A stretch of DNA of 64,000 bases, taken from positions 2,232,001 through 2,296,000 of the forward strand of contig JAKSGN010000036.1 of NCBI GenBank assembly GCA_024180945.1. Reading direction: 5' to 3'. The notes below the pieces were generated by a model that searched no databases, was not told where the DNA came from, and worked only from the letters and a program-made list of their open reading frames with translations. Numbering within the stretch: position 1 is the stretch's first letter; each line of letters opens with the position of its first letter. Positions 12,701-23,413 of the stretch are shown piece by piece. The position numbers and the translations under genes were made by a program. Origin of the DNA: Macrophomina tecta. Its lineage: Eukaryota; Ascomycota; Dothideomycetes; Botryosphaeriales; Botryosphaeriaceae.

Positions 12701-13862
12701 ATCAATGTCTTGACCTCCCACGCGCGATAGGCAAACCGGCAAACGTGCGTCCGATCGGAATGCCAGGCCGCACGAGGAGCCCTGGCAGGGCAGATCGCTT
12801 ACCTTGTACGGCGTGCATGGCAATGAACAAGAGGGAGGTGTGGTTCGGCAGCACATCCTATACGCCGCCCACCACTGTGTTTAAGCTGACTTGTGTGGAG
12901 TACAGACCCTGAAAATAGCTGTGGTTGGCGCATCAGGTCATCCGCATATTGCATCATAGTTGAAGGAAATCTCCTGACCTCTAGCCTGCGCTGCCAGTTG
13001 GCGCCAACGGTGCTGATCCGGAGACCCTGACTGAGCTCACCACCAAGAGTCAAGATTGCACATCCTCCCACTCTCTGAGTCGTGATGCGGATACGTCATT
13101 GCGCGTCCCAAGCTTCACCAGCCACAACCAGGGTGAGGCACTGTGGGACAGTCTCGACTCGAGGATCCTGAGAGATGACGATCGTTGGGGTCTCGATTCG
13201 ACTTGATAAAAGGCCTAGCCCGCCTCCCACTCGAACCGATCGAGAGTCCACATGAATGAAGATCGTCTCGTTTTGTGTCCAAAGACGAAACTCGGTGAGT
13301 GCGAAGCGGAACCGCACCGCAACACGACTCAGGAAAGCTCCTGAGGCCGACGTCACAGCCCAGATGCCACGCTTTCGTTACTGCCATAAGATGCTGTTGA
13401 CGTAGGCCTTGGACGTAAAGAGTGCGATAACGAGGGCCCGCCCTCCCAGAGAAGGTGAGGCGATACAGGAGGTATCTCCGCGGATGAGTTCCATGTCATG
13501 CGGAGGGCAAAGTGAGGTGATCGAGGGGAACAGCAGAGACAAGCATCAGCACATGAGTTTTGCTGGTGACTTTTTCCACGCATAGTGTGCTGGCAGCAGC
13601 AGCGATAACCGCCGCGACGACGAAATCCTCAGCACATTCCCCCCATAGTGGCGACTAGCAATATTGGCGGTACGAATGCTCCTTCGTAATAAGACGGAAT
13701 GAGCAGCATGCGAACAAAAAGATGCAGGTTTCACCATAGCATCCCCGTACGTGCGAGCGCCGTATTTCCTCGCCTTCGCCGGTAGCCGGAAGCATCCGAG
13801 GGTGAGCCTCACTACTGCCGCCACCACCGTCCGAAACTCTATCAAGGCAACTTCCTTCGCGC

Positions 13863-13887
13863 AAAAAAAAAAAAAAAAAAAAAAAAA
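13863..13887. repeat. A25 homopolymer
   Basis: Twenty-five consecutive A on the plus strand, followed by CA-interrupted A runs to about 13901. It could be an oligo(dA) promoter-type tract or the tail scar of a retroposed sequence. No target-site duplication or adjoining coding remnant was recognised. Confidence 0.85.
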
Positions 13888-16262
13888 CAAAAAAAACAAA
13901 AACACTCCGATTCTTCTCCCGCCTTCGTGATGCTACCACAATGGAACGACGACATGACAACAATGCCAATACAGCCGATGTTCACCCTGTTGAATGCATA
14001 CTTTCTGCCCCGCGTCCTCCAATCTCGAGTTTCTATTACGTCCTCTACAAAGCACCTGATCGAATGATGACAGAATGCGGACTTGTGTGTTTCCGACTTG
14101 TGCATTTCCTCCCTCTCGGGTGCCACATTCACCCTGCCGGGACCCCATTACACTACGTTCTGTTATTGAAGGATTCGAAGACGTGCTTCAGCATTTCCCG
14201 CAATGTCACTCTTTACGCATACACTGTCAACACGGCTTGTTGATGCATCTCGACATTTACCATAATTAAGTCACCCTTCTTTTTATAAATCCAACATTGG
14301 TGTCTACGCTAATGGATGTTCTCTCAGCACGGTTTGCCACCTCCAGCCTTACCTAAGGAAAACCATCATGTGATTTTGCAAACGCTCGTCGACATGGCTC
14401 TCAATACCACTATGCTCCTCCAAGAGTTAGAGTCGGCCGATGTCACTTCGGTCGCCAAGACGAGAGGCAACATGCATACAACACCCTGCAGAAGCCTGGG
14501 CCAGATGGGAAACCCCCACCGAATCGTCGAATCTCAGGTATTCCCATCCCTGAGGCTTCTTCCATCGCTGGCTCAGGCGTCCGGCTCTAGCAAAGACAAG
14601 TCTCCACACCGTAACCATACCATACACGCTCATCTCTACAGCAAAACGGTCTGGAACTCGGCGCAAATTTTCGTCCGCTTCGCCACCAAGGCGGCCATCC
14701 CCGCACGTGTTGGACCTTCTCTGCCTCGTTGGGATCTTCTATCCCCTCTTTGTCTCCTCGGTGTGCCTCGGTCTCCCGGGACCCCTTCACCCCCTGCATA
14801 TGATGCGTCGTCTTCCGATGCTCTGTGGCGGCAGTATCCGACAAATCTTTCGATTCTTTCGCGCAGGGGGTGGGAGGACTGATGAGATGGTGCGGCGGGC
14901 GCCCTGCTTTGCTCATGCTGTGCCGGAGTGCTGTCGGAGCCCCGCGGCCCTGGACGACCCACAGAGGAGCAGGGCGGCGGCTGGGAGTAAAGTGGTTGAA
15001 CGGCCCGTTCGCTGGACGTGTGCGGACGTGCCTTGCGGAGAATGCGATGCTTCCCCGGTGCGCCGGGAGGGGCACGTTAAGGGAGATACGGCGAGAGAAA
15101 TGCAGGGAGACGAGTAGCTGTGTGAGCGAGGGCCCGGCCTACCTAGCGGTGGTCAATACGTCGTGAGAGCACGGGAGGTGGCGGAATGTCTGGTTCCAAG
15201 CTCGAGGGTGGGTATGTGCGCCGGGTTGTGGGCAGGGGACAAAGAGTATGGAGGGCCCCATGTTCGCGTTCTCGCACCGGCGACACGATATGCTGCTCGA
15301 AAGAGTGGGGGGACGGGAGAGTGGCAATGGGGCGGAAGGAAACAGTGCGCAGGTCCGTCCCGCGGGTGTGCTGGCTGAGGCGAGGAAGAGGGTCTGGGCC
15401 AGGAGAGTCTCCTGATTCCTCTCTCATGTGGCCTGCACATACCGTCGTCGTCGTGCGAATCATCAAGCTTCACATTCTTCCTCTTTCCAACCTCACCATT
15501 CGGGCTCTTTGCGGCGTTTGAATGGCCTTGGCGCAGAAAGTCCAACCGGGGGCGGAAGCAGAAGAGGAGAGCGCGCAACCCTCCAAGGCGGATGTCATGG
15601 CGCTGCCGGTTGCCGCGATGTGCGAGAATGGCGGTGTCGGTCGGCAGCCGCGGTTGCCACGCCGGAGTTGAGGGGCAAATAGGGTTCACAGTTTAGCGCT
15701 GCTCGCCCGCGCGGTCGCGACACGGGTTGGCCTGCAGTGCGAGGAGGTGGCAGTGCATCGAGGTCTCTGCGTCTTGAGCGGAAGAGGTGTTGGGACGGAA
15801 GGCTGGCTGAGCGTGCGGCAGCTGGCCTGCTGCGAGTGCAGTGCAGGTGCCGGCCTGGCTGGAGAGAACGAGCGTGGTCTACGGGGAAGAGGGTGGGCCA
15901 GCAGGTAAGTAAGTAGGTACTCGACGCACCCGCGAAGGGCCGGCTGCGAGTGAGAACGGAGCGCGGCGCTGTGGGATTTTGCCGTCGCGCATGGAAGACG
16001 TTGGAAGGGCGTGGGCGAGACAGCATCGAGAGATCTCGGGCTGGGGAGATTAGCTTATCGGCGTTTCAGCACCGCTCGGATTCGGGGAGCATGCGAGACG
16101 GACCGGCCAGGACGGCGCCGGCGCGCGCCAGCAGAAGAGGGAGAAGAACGACGACGTCCGGAGGAGCGAAGGGGGTCGAGCGAGTGCCGGTGCGACCAAC
16201 GGCCGGCACTTGGTGGTGCCTGGCCGGCAGTCAGTGTGGGGAAGCTTTTTCCCCAGACCGCC

Positions 16263-16279
16263 CCAATGGTTGACCTCGG
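16263..16279 (+). promoter_or_regulatory. CCAAT box and CCTCGG (FarA/FarB-type) element upstream of the acyl-CoA synthetase
   Basis: CCAAT lies at 16263-16267 and CCTCGG at 16274-16279, about 250-265 nt before the ATG at 16528. CCTCGG is the core bound by the Aspergillus fatty-acid regulators FarA/FarB in promoters of peroxisomal and beta-oxidation genes. Here it is centred in GACCTCGGTC, whose GACC/GGTC arms are inverted. A hexamer occurs by chance about once per 2 kb on two strands, so this is suggestive only. Confidence 0.35.
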
Positions 16280-16527
16280 TCAGCACGCGGCTATTGAAGT
16301 GACTGCCGGCAGCCGGACGCAGGACCCTTTTAGCTAGCTGCCGATCGCCATTCTTAAACTTGCGCGACATACAGAGAGCACGCCCACGCCCGCCCTGTCC
16401 ACGTAGCGCTGCCGACGAGCCTGCGCAGACTCCAGACCAGACGCTCCCTCTGGCTCCCTCTGGCTCCCTCTGGCCCCCTCGCGCTGCCCGCCACAGCGCC
16501 GCCGCCGACTCAATTCGCCGCTCCACG

Positions 16528-19024
16528 ATGGCTGCCGCCATAGGTGCGCTCCACCAACTGCCGTGAAGCTTGGAGCTTAATGACAACTGCCGAGACTGAC
16601 TCCATCCCAGCGCCCGTTGCTGCTGCCGCCGTCGCCGGTGCCTCTGCCGCCGCCCTCTACCTCGACGCCAAATTCCACATCTCGCAGGACCTCCGGAACC
16701 AGCGGAGCGTCGAGCGCGAGATCGCCGAGTTCCAGAAAAAAGGTGAGTGCTCGAGCGGGCCGGCGCGCGAGGGGAGGGCGTTGCAATGGATCGAAGGGGC
16801 GCGCAGCCCCCGGCCCGCCCTGCTCCGCCGACCGTTGCACCCCTCCAGGCCCGTCCCCCAAACCCCACCCGCCACCGCCGCCGCGGACGCATCCCTCCCG
16901 CTGACGCACTCCGCACACAGCCCGCACCAACCGCAACTCGCTATGGTACAACTTCGAGGCCCAGGTGAGGCGCCTGCCGCCGACTGAGCAGTGTCTCTGG
17001 TCGCGCGCCGCCAGCTACACCTGGCGCGACACCCACCAGCACGCCTGCCGCTACTCCTCCTTCCTGCTCGACCACGGCGTCCAGCCGAACACGCTCGTCG
17101 CCTTCTACCTGCAGAACAGCCCGGACTTCATCTTCGCCTTGCTGGGCGCCTGGGCCGCTGGCTCCAGCCCCGCCCTCATCAACTACAATCTCGGTGGCCA
17201 GGGCCTGGTGCACTGCCTGAAGATCAGCGGTGCCACCGTGCTGTTGGTCGATGCCGACGAGGGCTGCAGGCAGCGCATTGAAGAGATGCGCTCCGAGATC
17301 GAGGGCGCCCTGGGCATGACCATTGTCGTGGTCGACGAGCAGACGAAGCGCGAGATCGCGGCGAGGGAGGCGACGAGACCGGAGGACAGGTACAGGGACG
17401 GTGTCAAGCCGACGGACCCGATGTGCTTGATGTATACGAGGTATGCGCGCTCCTCCCTTTTATATGCTTTTTTCCCCTCCCGCGGAGTGCTTGCCCAATC
17501 CAGTTGCGTCTCCGGCCTCGAGCATATTCCCGCCCCCGGCCGTCTCCCTCCTTGGCTGTTTGTGGCTTTGGTCCTCCGCGCACTGCTGACCGCTTGTCCA
17601 GTGGATCTACCGGCCTCCCCAAGGCCTGTCCTTTCGAGGTCGGCCGCGCATTTGCCATCACGAACCCCCGCATAGAAGCTTGCGGTCTTAAGCCTGGCCC
17701 CAATGGCGACAGATGGTACAACTGCATGCCGTTGTATCACGGAACTGGCCACACGGTAGCCGTGAGCTGCCTCACAACCGGCGTCACCCTCTGCATCGGC
17801 AGGAAGTTCTCGACCTCGAATTTCTGGAAGGACGTGCGGGACAGCGACGCCACCGCGTTTGTCTATGTCGGCGAGACTGCGAGGTATCTCCTTACCGCCC
17901 CGCCGTCTCCGCTGGACAAGCAACACCGCGTCAAGCTCATGTTTGGAAACGGTCTCCGGCCCGATGTGTGGCGGAAATTTGGCGAGCGGTTCGGCGTTGA
18001 GACGGTTGCGGAATTCTTCAACAGCACCGAGGGCGTCTTCGCACTGATGAACATCTGCAGGGGTCAGTTGATCCCCCACGCATCCATCATGACTTGCCAT
18101 TCTGTACTGGCCCTCTGCGAACCATTGGACTAACTTGCCAGCAGGAGAATTCACTCAGGGCTCCGTCGGTCACAACGGCCTGATCTCTCGGTGGAAGCTT
18201 CATGATGTCTATGTTCCCGTAGAGATAGATCACGAGACCGGAGACATGTACAGGGACCCCAAGACTGGTTTTGCCAGGCGGAAACCTTACGAGGAAGGCG
18301 GCGAGATTCTCGTGCGCGTCCCCGCCGAGTCTGCTTTCGTTGGGTACGTTGATGCTGGACCATTCCTTCGGGCCGTTCTGGACTTACTAAGCTCCTTCGC
18401 AGATACTGGAGGAACCCCGATGCAACGCGTAAAAAGTTCGTCCGCGATGTCTTCCGCAAGGGCGATCTCTTCTATCGAACTGGAGACGCCCTCCGCCGCA
18501 CCTCTGACGGTCGTTGGTACTTCATGGATCGGTTAGGTGACACTTTCCGGTGGAAGTCCGAGAATGTGTCGACGGCTGAGGTTGCTGAGGTGTTGGGCCG
18601 CTACCCTGGTGTCCTTGAGGCCATTGTCTATGGTGTCGAGGTGCCCGGTCACGACGGCCGTGCCGGTTGCGCGGCCCTCCATCTTCCTCCCGAGTCTCGC
18701 TCTTCGAAGCAATTCTACGACGCACTTCTGGCATACGCCCGCAAGAGCATGCCCAAGTATGCTGTTCCCATCTTCCTGCGTATAACTGCCAACATGCAGC
18801 CCATGCATAACAACAAGCAAAACAAGACGCCGCTTAAGAACGAAGGCATCGATGTCAAGAAGATTGCGGAAGGCGATATGAGCGAAGACAAGATTCTCTG
18901 GCTGCCCGAGGCGCTGAATATCAAGGGTAGAGGAGAGGGCTACGTCGAGTTTACAGAGGCAGACCTGGAGGCGCTCAAGGCGGCCGCGGCCTCTCATGGC
19001 CGCCACGAGACGGCTCGTTTGTAG
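16528..19024 (+). CDS. FAT1: Very-long-chain acyl-CoA synthetase / fatty acid transporter, FAT1-like
   Basis: ATP-dependent activation of long or very-long-chain fatty acids to acyl-CoA, with vectorial uptake, at peroxisome, ER or lipid-body membranes. Six exons: 16528-16543, 16611-16742, 16921-17440, 17602-18062, 18145-18343 and 18403-19024, giving 649 residues (yeast Fat1 has 669). The tiny 16-nt first exon gives MAAAI; splicing adds a hydrophobic N-terminal segment at residues 6-25. The AMP-binding loop YTSGSTGLPK is rebuilt across intron 3 (GSTG at 224-227). The FATP/VLACS signature FVYVGETARYLL, FFNSTEGVFALMN, and the late motifs YRTGDALRR and DRLGDTFRWKSENVS follow. The last residues are HETARL; ARL is an accepted variant of the peroxisomal PTS1 signal. 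Acceptor 18144 is preferred to 18141. It converges on the MAPR gene, 264 nt away. Confidence 0.93.
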
Positions 19025-19288
19025 ATTTATGCTTTGCTGTTAGATGGTTGATGTAGATGTGCTCCTCAGGATATGGTTTGGCTTGCTTGGTTTTCTGGCG
19101 TTGGAGCGACTTCTCTTTTGCTTTTGGTGTTCAACGTAAATATAGATCCGCACGCAAGCAGTGATGGTTCCTCTTATATCCTGCTGCTGGGCAAATGCAA
19201 GATCGTACAAATTCATTTCGAACTCCAAATAAATGCTTATTACAATGAGGCAGCGCTCTCCCAGGTTTTGGCAGGGGGGGCGAGATCA

Positions 19289-20359
19289 TCAGCTCTTTCC
19301 CCTCTTCTCCCGCTCCCTCTGCTGCAGCATCTGCTTGACATAATCCGGCATCTGCGCCTTGCCGTCGCCGCCGGCACCAGGGGCCGCACCGCCGCCCATC
19401 ATCTTCGACATCATGCCCATGACGCTCTCCAGCCTGCCTCCCTTGATCGGCCTCTTCTTCCTCGCCTTCTCGCACAACGCCGGCGGCTCCTCATCCACCT
19501 CGACCCGATCGAACACCATCCTCCCCACGACCGGGTACTTGGCGCCGCTCGCCGCGAAGAAGCCGACCCACTTGCCCAACGCCTTGTCGACCGCCGCGCG
19601 CGCCTCGCGCTCGTCCTCGACCCGCCGCTCCGCCCGCTCCTGCTCCGTCACCCGCCCGCCCGGCATCCGCTCGAGCGCCGCGCGCGCCTGCTCGCGCAGC
19701 TTCTCGGGCAGCGTCGTGCCCGCGGGCACGCTGGCGGCCGGGAACAGCGCCGCCGCGTCGCCCGACACGGGCGCGCCGTCGGCCGCGTCCTGCAGCGCCT
19801 CGTCGAGCCAGAGCGGCTGGAACATCTTCTCGACGCCGCGCATGTCGTGCGTGAGCTGCGCCGCCGCCGCCGCGTCGGACGACGGGCCGGAGGCGGGCAT
19901 CGCGTCGCCGAAGCACTCGGTCACCCAGGCGCGCGATGCGTCGCGGCCGGCGAAGTGGGCGTACGGCCCCGTGGGCGGGCCGTAGAAGCTGCGGCCCGCG
20001 GTGACGTCGTAGACGGTGCCGTTGATGGCGAGGTAGATGGGCTTGTCTGGGTCGGTGCCGTCGTAGGCGCGGAGCTCGGCGGGCGTGAAGGCCGGGAGGT
20101 TGTTGGCGGCGGAAGAGGAGGACGAGGAAGCCGCTGCGTCGAGGTACTGGAGCGGGTCGAGGAAGTGGAGGGCTACGGCGATGGCGGCCCCGGTGAGGGC
20201 GAGGATGCTGAGGACGGCGAGAGCGACGCCGGTGGTCGAGACGTCCCAGCCGGTGCTGGGCGGGGTCGAGGGTGCCGTCTTCTTCGTGTCGTCCGCGTCG
20301 GCGGCCTCATTGGGCCCGTCGGCGGTGGCATTGGCCTTCCGTTGGCGGACCTCTGCCAT
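19289..20359 (-). CDS. Cytochrome b5-like heme/steroid-binding membrane protein (MAPR family) with C-terminal extension
   Basis: Single-exon protein of 356 residues. A charged cytosolic N-terminus ([13 protein letters not shown]) is followed by one transmembrane helix (about residues 45-67), a Ser run, and the MAPR domain: [44 protein letters not shown]. These are the conserved motifs of the Dap1/PGRMC heme-binding fold, which supports sterol-synthesis P450s. Dap1 is about 150 residues; here another roughly 180 residues follow, with a basic, probably helical [25 protein letters not shown] stretch, a [10 protein letters not shown] segment and a basic tail ending KRGKS. This long form is a MAPR relative rather than the strict Dap1 orthologue. 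The frame is open further upstream, but the ATG at 20359 has the good context and gives the normal N-terminus. A bidirectional promoter separates it from the 97-aa gene. Confidence 0.9.
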   Translation of the reverse strand: MAEVRQRKANATADGPNEAADADDTKKTAPSTPPSTGWDVSTTGVALAVLSILALTGAAIAVALHFLDPLQYLDAAASSSSSSAANNLPAFTPAELRAYDGTDPDKPIYLAINGTVYDVTAGRSFYGPPTGPYAHFAGRDASRAWVTECFGDAMPASGPSSDAAAAAQLTHDMRGVEKMFQPLWLDEALQDAADGAPVSGDAAALFPAASVPAGTTLPEKLREQARAALERMPGGRVTEQERAERRVEDEREARAAVDKALGKWVGFFAASGAKYPVVGRMVFDRVEVDEEPPALCEKARKKRPIKGGRLESVMGMMSKMMGGGAAPGAGGDGKAQMPDYVKQMLQQREREKRGKS

Positions 20360-20823
20360 TGTCGTGGTTGGTCGTGGGTCGGAGGGCCCCGAGCCTGCTG
20401 CTGTGCGGTCGAGGAGTGATATTGTAAAGGGGTCGGAGGTGGTGAGGACACGGCGGAGAAAGAGGCCCTGATCCGCATTGCTTCCGGGCTTGGGCAAAAA
20501 GCTCTGACCCTGCGTTTGAGTATTCGGATTCGAACTCGAGAACGAGCCGCGGCTCGCGTTGCGGATCTGCAATCACTCCCCCGCACTTCTTGGCTTCCTT
20601 ACTGTCCGACGGTGATCCCAACCTGCACCGCCTCACGCTACTCTTGGACATGGCGCAGCAGACGTGGTGAGCCCCTTCCTTCGCGTCTTGGGAGAGGCAG
20701 CACCTGGGTTTATATGTCTCTCCAGCTGCCGTTGCATAATTCCGTTAGATTTCCCGAATCACCTCGTTGTCTGCCATAAACAATTCTTTTATTGGTGGCC
20801 ATTTAAGTCTCGGCGTCCTCAGA
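20360..20823. promoter_or_regulatory. Divergent promoter region between MAPR gene and 97-aa gene
   Basis: 464 nt separate two head-to-head start codons, so the transcripts must start within this interval and share it. I see no clear TATA or CCAAT element that can be assigned to one side. Frames that continue the MAPR frame upstream are read-through of the 5' leader. Confidence 0.5.
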
Positions 20824-21176
20824 ATGTCCGAGTCTGCGAGCCTCTCCACGGCAACCACCAGATTCTCCGTAAAATCCAGCCTCAGTTCGGTTTTCTCTAC
20901 CTCCGACAGTTCAGACGCTAGCAGTCCATCCACCTCAACAACCCACGAGAAACTCAAGCCCGTAGCAAAGAAACCGACCTGGATGGACGCCTCGCTCCCA
21001 GATGAGAAGCGATTCAAGGCTTGGAACAAAGAGCGCGAAAAGCAGCTGTACGGAAGGGGGTGAGTTGTTCCCGTTGGTTGCGAAAAACGTGCGATATTGA
21101 CGCTGAGACCTGCTGTAGCGGAACTGCTGGCTACTTCACCAGCTTCTACAAGCGGAGTTGGGCTTGGTGGATTTGA
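20824..21176 (+). CDS. Small conserved-looking protein of unknown function (97 aa), two exons
   Basis: Exon 1 is 20824-21059 and exon 2 is 21119-21176; the 59-nt intron has GTGAGT and CTGTAG ends and joins in phase 2. The product has 97 residues. It begins with a Ser/Thr-rich, probably disordered half (residues 1-50) and ends with a compact, charged and aromatic half: KPTWMDASLPDEKRFKAWNK, EREKQLYGRGGTAGYFTSFY and KRSWAWWI at the C-terminus. Without splicing the frame stops directly after LYGRG, so the Gly-Thr-Ala-Gly and Trp-rich end depends on the intron. No signal peptide or clear membrane helix. I do not recognise the family. Sense of order in the second half, correct splice ends and a head-to-head position with a housekeeping gene support a real gene. 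Confidence 0.62.
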
Positions 21177-21253
21177 ACTTTCTCGACCTGGAGTTGAGTT
21201 TGGCACCACCTTTCGCAATATTTGATCCATTTAGAGGATATCGCTTTTTCTTT

Positions 21254-21258
<5 letters not shown>

Positions 21259-21306
<48 letters not shown>
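21259..21306. repeat. Compound microsatellite (CT)13(CA)11
   Basis: Uninterrupted CT dinucleotides at 21259-21284, then CA dinucleotides at 21285-21306, about 80 nt past the stop codon of the 97-aa gene and so probably in its 3' untranslated region or terminator. Likely length-variable between isolates. Confidence 0.92.
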
Positions 21307-21307
<1 letters not shown>

Positions 21308-22041
21308 TCAGTCGCAAGCCTGTGCTTCTCCAATCGAGATATGAATATACCCCGGTGTTTGGTTTGTTGAGGGTCATTTTTAGTGCTTTATACAGATCAA
21401 TTCATGCGAGTGTTATAGTTCGAGAGGATGACGCTGCGGTCATCGCGGAGGAAAATGAAATCTAAGAGCATCCATAAATCCGGACTCGCATCGACTTCTC
21501 TTGCCTTAAGCGCTGGTGCGAATTGCGCAGAACGAAACACGTTGCGCTCCGCGATTTTCGAAATCTCTTTGCTCGCGAAGATGTTGTGATACTAGCACAT
21601 GAGCAGTTTGTCAAAAGCCGATATACTCGTATGACTTGAGACATATATGAAGACTGACGTATTTCAGATCGACAGATGCTCCAGTCTGTCCTACTCGCTG
21701 TAGCAAGCTTTAAAAATAGACATTTATGCCAACCAGATGTAAGATACCACTCCGGGCGTTCCATAAAGGAAAAATGTCAGCAGTTCTATAGCATCACCCC
21801 CGTGACTAGTAGAAGATTTCCTTCAACACAAACCGCATAACGCCGTCTATACCGCCCCTTTGCCCTGGTATCATCGTCCAATCCCGTCACACCCAGCCGA
21901 ATAATACAATAGACCAGGCTTTCGACCCACTAAGCCATAACCCTGGTTCTTTTTTTTTTTTTTTTTTTCCCCGAACCATCACCCTATTCCCTTCACGCTT
22001 CACAAAACAACAGATTTTCGCACACATACCCCGCCAGCCAT
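21307..22041. other. Intergenic, 3' flanks of two converging genes
   Basis: About 0.7 kb of mixed composition between the 97-aa gene and the rhodopsin-like gene. It holds a T19 run at 21950-21968, close to the 3' end of the minus-strand gene. No supported coding frame. Confidence 0.6.
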
Positions 22042-23413
22042 CTACGAGCGCGCCCGCTCCAGACCCAACCGGTACCCTGGATCCATAGGCTCATTCGTCA
22101 CGCTAACATGGCTCTCCATCAGAATGAACTTCTGGTTCTCTGCATCCGACAGCTCCTCCCACCGGTGCTTCCCGGCCTCGCATGCCGCGTGCGAGCCGAT
22201 CTCAGGCCCCGCCCCGCCACTGCTCTCGCCCGCGCCCTCCACCATACTCGCGGGCCTGCTCTCCAGCCGGTAACCCGAGCTGCTGTAATGCCTGAGGTAA
22301 TGTTGCGCGATGAGGGTGGTGGAGTGGCGGTCTCCGTACGAGGCCGAGGGGTCGGCGCTCGCGGAAGAAGCCATGAAGGGGATGTAGCGCAGCAGGGGAC
22401 GGAGGGTGGGCAGCGAGCCGGCGATGATGCCGGTGCCGGACTCGATGATGGACCAGAGGGCGATGTTGGCGAGGCCGTAGAGGTAGTCGTTCGGGTTGTT
22501 GTAGTTGAGGAGGTAGCGCAGGCGGATGATGGTGGCGGAGCTGGCGCTGTTGGACCGGGGGAAAGTCTGCCTGTCAGCCGCCGGGCCCCAATGGATTGGT
22601 TGTTTTTCTGATGGAGAAAAGGAGAGAATTGTGGTTATGCGGCGTGGAAGGAGGAAAAGTACTTACATCACACCTAATGCCAAAATCGCGGCAACCGAGG
22701 CCTTGATGCGGAAGCGGAGTTTAACATTCCAGAGAATGAAGACAGGCAGAATGGCGCAGGTCCAGTCGGTGACGATCGAGGTAACAGAGATGAAGTACGA
22801 AACGTTGGTGATGAATTTTGGATCAGCACAGGTGCCCTCTCTCTTATCCCAAGTAGCAGCGACGGGCTGGCATTGTGCCAACACTGTCACAATGGTAGTG
22901 ATTGCGGCGACTGTTGCCAGAGCGATGATGCCGGTGAGTGGATATCGGTATTTCGGGTCCTGAGTGATGCGCAGCAAAGCAATGCAGATGGCGCTCTTGA
23001 TTGGGACAGTGGACGCAACGTAGAAAATCTGGAAGAACATGAACCACTAACGACGGTCAGAGTGATGCTCAAGCCTTTGGCAAAATGGATCGACGCATGT
23101 ACCTTGCGGCCCTGGCGGTCATAGTACTCATTAAGGCGGTGTGCATGGGTGCCCACGCCGTTGTAGGAGGCCGATATTGTTGCGTGACATGCTAATGTGA
23201 AGAATGCCTGGTCCGTGTGAGAATTGAAATGAATATTGACATCGACCATGGGAGACTTACAAGCCCGGAGACCATCAGCCAATCGTCAGTGCCGAGCGCT
23301 CTTATGCTCTTCCTCACCCATACACGCCCAGCAACAACTGCCCAAGAGAGAGCAAGCAGGATGATCGACAAGAGTTCAAGCGTGAGGGCCGGCCCGGTGG
23401 GAGTGACCGTCAT
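22042..23413 (-). CDS. Rhodopsin-like (Pth11-related) seven-transmembrane integral membrane protein
   Basis: Plasma-membrane protein of the large fungal rhodopsin-domain family (Pth11/SAT20-like, pfam Fungal_rhodopsin), thought to include surface sensors; ligands are mostly unknown. Four exons: 23413-23261, 23207-23103, 23046-22667 and 22546-22042; introns 53, 56 and 120 nt; 380 residues. TM1 is SIILLALSWAVVAGRVWVR. Family marks are GTDDWLMVSGL after TM1, GVGTHAHRL in the first extracellular loop, QIFYVASTVPIKSAICIALL in TM3, and C-x-Q-P-V-x-A-x-W in the second extracellular loop. The acceptor at 22547 is chosen because it gives LGVIASSATIIRLRYL and IIAGSLPTLRPLLR, the conserved TM6-TM7 pattern. 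The C-terminal cytosolic tail (about 100 residues) is Ser-rich. There is no CFEM domain at the N-terminus. Confidence 0.9.

Larger units (their letters stand above)
8740..16527. other. Long gene-free stretch (7.8 kb)
   Basis: No reading frame here shows a domain, signal peptide, membrane pattern or spliceable coding structure that I trust. The first kilobase is the likely promoter of the regulator, and the last 0.3 kb that of the acyl-CoA synthetase. The middle part (about 11.6-14.3 kb) looks less GC-rich and has many short interrupted frames on both strands; it could hide a decayed gene or element, but I could not reconstruct one. Simple repeats include CCGCCAGC units at 9663, a T run near 10202 and A25 at 13863-13887. 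Confidence 0.55.

Noticed and set aside
14316..14882. 188-codon plus-strand frame
   Set aside because: Starts like a protein but lacks any domain, signal or splice continuation; opposite-strand frames are equally long.
16443..16472. GCTCCCTCTG x3 just upstream of the FAT1-like gene as a possible regulatory array
   Set aside because: Three copies of a pyrimidine-rich 10-mer in a leader are most simply slippage repeats; no known factor site.
20515..20545. GATTCGAACTC resembling a tRNA T-loop / B box
   Set aside because: No acceptor stem, anticodon loop or A box at the right distance can be folded around it.
20359..20572. Upstream extension of the MAPR protein to a 427-residue form
   Set aside because: The extra 71 residues are Ser/Gln/Arg-rich leader sequence; MAEVRQRK followed by the TM segment gives the usual architecture.
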